DNA from: Bacteroidales bacterium UBA3743
Lineage (GTDB): Bacteria; Bacteroidota; Bacteroidia; Bacteroidales; Paludibacteraceae
DNA: 64,000 nucleotides
Assembly (NCBI GenBank): GCA_002371265.1
Contig: DFGT01000006.1
Span: 111,408-175,407, forward strand
Direction of reading: 5' to 3'
Shown here in pieces: positions 63,220 through 64,000 of the stretch. The position numbers were made by a program, and so were the translations under genes. Positions within the stretch are counted from its first letter, which is position 1, and each line of letters starts with the position of its first letter. The notes under the pieces are model-generated. The model had not been told where the DNA came from and did no database searches. It saw nothing but the letters and a program-made list of their open reading frames with translations.

Positions 63220-63636
63220 ATGAAAGTTTTTCTAGACGCTAATGTCCTTATTGATGTGGTTCAAAATCGCATTGATTTTGTTGAAACTTCCAGTAAAGTG
63301 TTACAATTAGGCTTAGATGGGGAATGTGAACTATGTGCATCAGACATTACATTTACGACGGTTTCTTTTTATGCACGAAAGAATCGCACTCAAGAACAAC
63401 TTTATGAAGTATTGCAATCATTGCGTGACTTCATTGATGTAGCTCCATCTGGCAAAATCGCAATCGATTGGGCATTACAACAGAAGTCAAAAGATTTTGA
63501 AGACTCTGTTCAATATTATACAGCGTTACGTTCTGGAGCTGAATATATTGTTTCCAGAAATGTACGTGATTACCCATATAATGATATTCCTGTTGTTTCT
63601 CCTATTGAATTTTTGAAAAAAATGGGGGTAGAATAA
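63220..63636 (+). CDS. PIN-domain toxin (VapC-like)
   Basis: 138 residues, one PIN domain: MKVFLDANVLIDVVQNR with the first Asp, a middle helical Glu-containing part, and DFEDSVQYYTALRSGAEYIVSRNVRDYP with the later acidic residues. Magnesium-dependent RNase that blocks translation. Paired with the antitoxin upstream. Confidence 0.88.
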   Translation: MKVFLDANVLIDVVQNRIDFVETSSKVLQLGLDGECELCASDITFTTVSFYARKNRTQEQLYEVLQSLRDFIDVAPSGKIAIDWALQQKSKDFEDSVQYYTALRSGAEYIVSRNVRDYPYNDIPVVSPIEFLKKMGVE

Positions 63637-63662
63637 TCACATAAATGAATATATTGATTCCA

Positions 63663-63962
63663 ATGAAATCAATCATATCAATATTCATCGCATTGTTTTG
63701 CATCAGCAATGTCTATGCGCGTAAAGAGATTCATCTTTATGGCATAGTCACCGACACGACGGGGGCACCGCTTTCGTTCACGGATATAGTGGTGCAGGAT
63801 TGCAATCTGAAGATTATGGCGGATGTGAATGGGAAGTATGATATCAAGGTGAAACGACGCAAAAAAGTATGGTTTCTGTGGTCGCACTATATCCCTCACA
63901 AGATGCGAGCAAGAAAGAGTGGGGAATACAATGTGGTGCTGAAAGAACCGAAAAAAGAATAA
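63663..63962 (+). CDS. Short exported protein with carboxypeptidase-regulatory-like domain
   Basis: 99 residues from the ATG at 63663. Signal peptide (about 1-19) and one CarboxypepD_reg-like beta-sandwich (IHLYGIVTDTTGAPLSFTDI, NGKYDIKV). Usually this domain begins TonB-dependent receptors; here it stands alone with a basic end, so it may be a stand-alone domain or a receptor remnant. Confidence 0.65.
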   Translation: MKSIISIFIALFCISNVYARKEIHLYGIVTDTTGAPLSFTDIVVQDCNLKIMADVNGKYDIKVKRRKKVWFLWSHYIPHKMRARKSGEYNVVLKEPKKE

Positions 63963-63973
63963 AAAAGACGGGG

Positions 63974-64000
63974 TGTCTGATATGAACCCCTAAAGTTAGA
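63974..64000. mobile_element. Possible insertion-sequence terminus at the window edge
   Basis: TGTCTGATATGAACCCC followed by TAAAGTTAGA runs off the window. The abrupt start and the style of this sequence resemble the terminal repeat of IS3-like elements in Bacteroidota. The element itself is outside the window, so this is a weak call. Confidence 0.25.

Overview
The window is a piece of a low-GC Bacteroidales (Bacteroidota) chromosome. The evidence is the moxR-bat aerotolerance operon with its Bacteroidota-only extra genes, two HU-type proteins beside ftsK, DUF4403/DUF4230/DUF4922/DUF4301 family proteins, a tig/clpP/clpX block, small outer-membrane beta-barrels, and promoters of the Bacteroidota type (TTTG, about 19-20 bp, TAnnTTTG). 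No rRNA, tRNA or CRISPR array was seen. I cannot name the genus.

Layout. 1-6.6 kb (minus strand): moxR, a DUF58 protein, a membrane protein, batA, batB, batC and the 5' part of batD, one stress/aerotolerance operon. 6.7-11.5 kb (minus): a membrane-anchored HU-LysM fusion, an HU protein and ftsK. 11.9-18.4 kb (minus): a DUF4230 lipoprotein, dapA, a split chromate transporter pair, two tandemly duplicated thioesterases, trkH and trkA. 18.5-22.2 kb (minus): glycosyltransferase, DUF2007, mazG and a DUF4403 protein in one overlapping operon. 22.3-24.5 kb: an outer-membrane protein, a small broken gene and a secreted nuclease. 24.6-31.4 kb (minus): a nucleotidyltransferase, recQ, clpX, clpP and tig. 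31.7-34.4 kb (plus): two outer-membrane proteins, a radical SAM enzyme and a small HExxH-like protein. 34.4-44.7 kb (minus): an unrecognised exported protein, an SGNH esterase, and a four-gene envelope locus (amidase with a golvesin-like insert, glycosyltransferase, related unknown, DUF4922).

From about 45 kb the window becomes accessory. It holds a DUF4301 protein, a WYL regulator with a candidate operator, a 37-residue-repeat protein, a GmrSD-like type IV restriction enzyme, a region of gene remnants with a truncated phospholipase-D copy and three 33-bp-period repeats, a DUF4143 ATPase, an intact phospholipase-D-like protein, and an AAA ATPase. These are followed by a creD-type envelope regulon in which a winged-helix regulator gene sits among three copies of one 22-bp palindromic operator. 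Then come a DUF1016 nuclease followed by the wreck of a restriction-methylase-like gene, mnmA, a LysM-like amidase and a PIN toxin-antitoxin pair. The last bases look like a possible insertion-sequence end.

Two features cut across the gene map. The first is a dispersed intergenic repeat family with hairpins, found at six loci and concentrated at 55-58 kb; two of these loci are inverted pairs. The second is a recurring GAGACG/CGTCTC stem reused in many terminators. The strongest candidates for undescribed biology are the dispersed repeat family, the creD-linked operator regulon, and the ATPase cassette with its repeats flanked by two copies of a phospholipase-D gene start.
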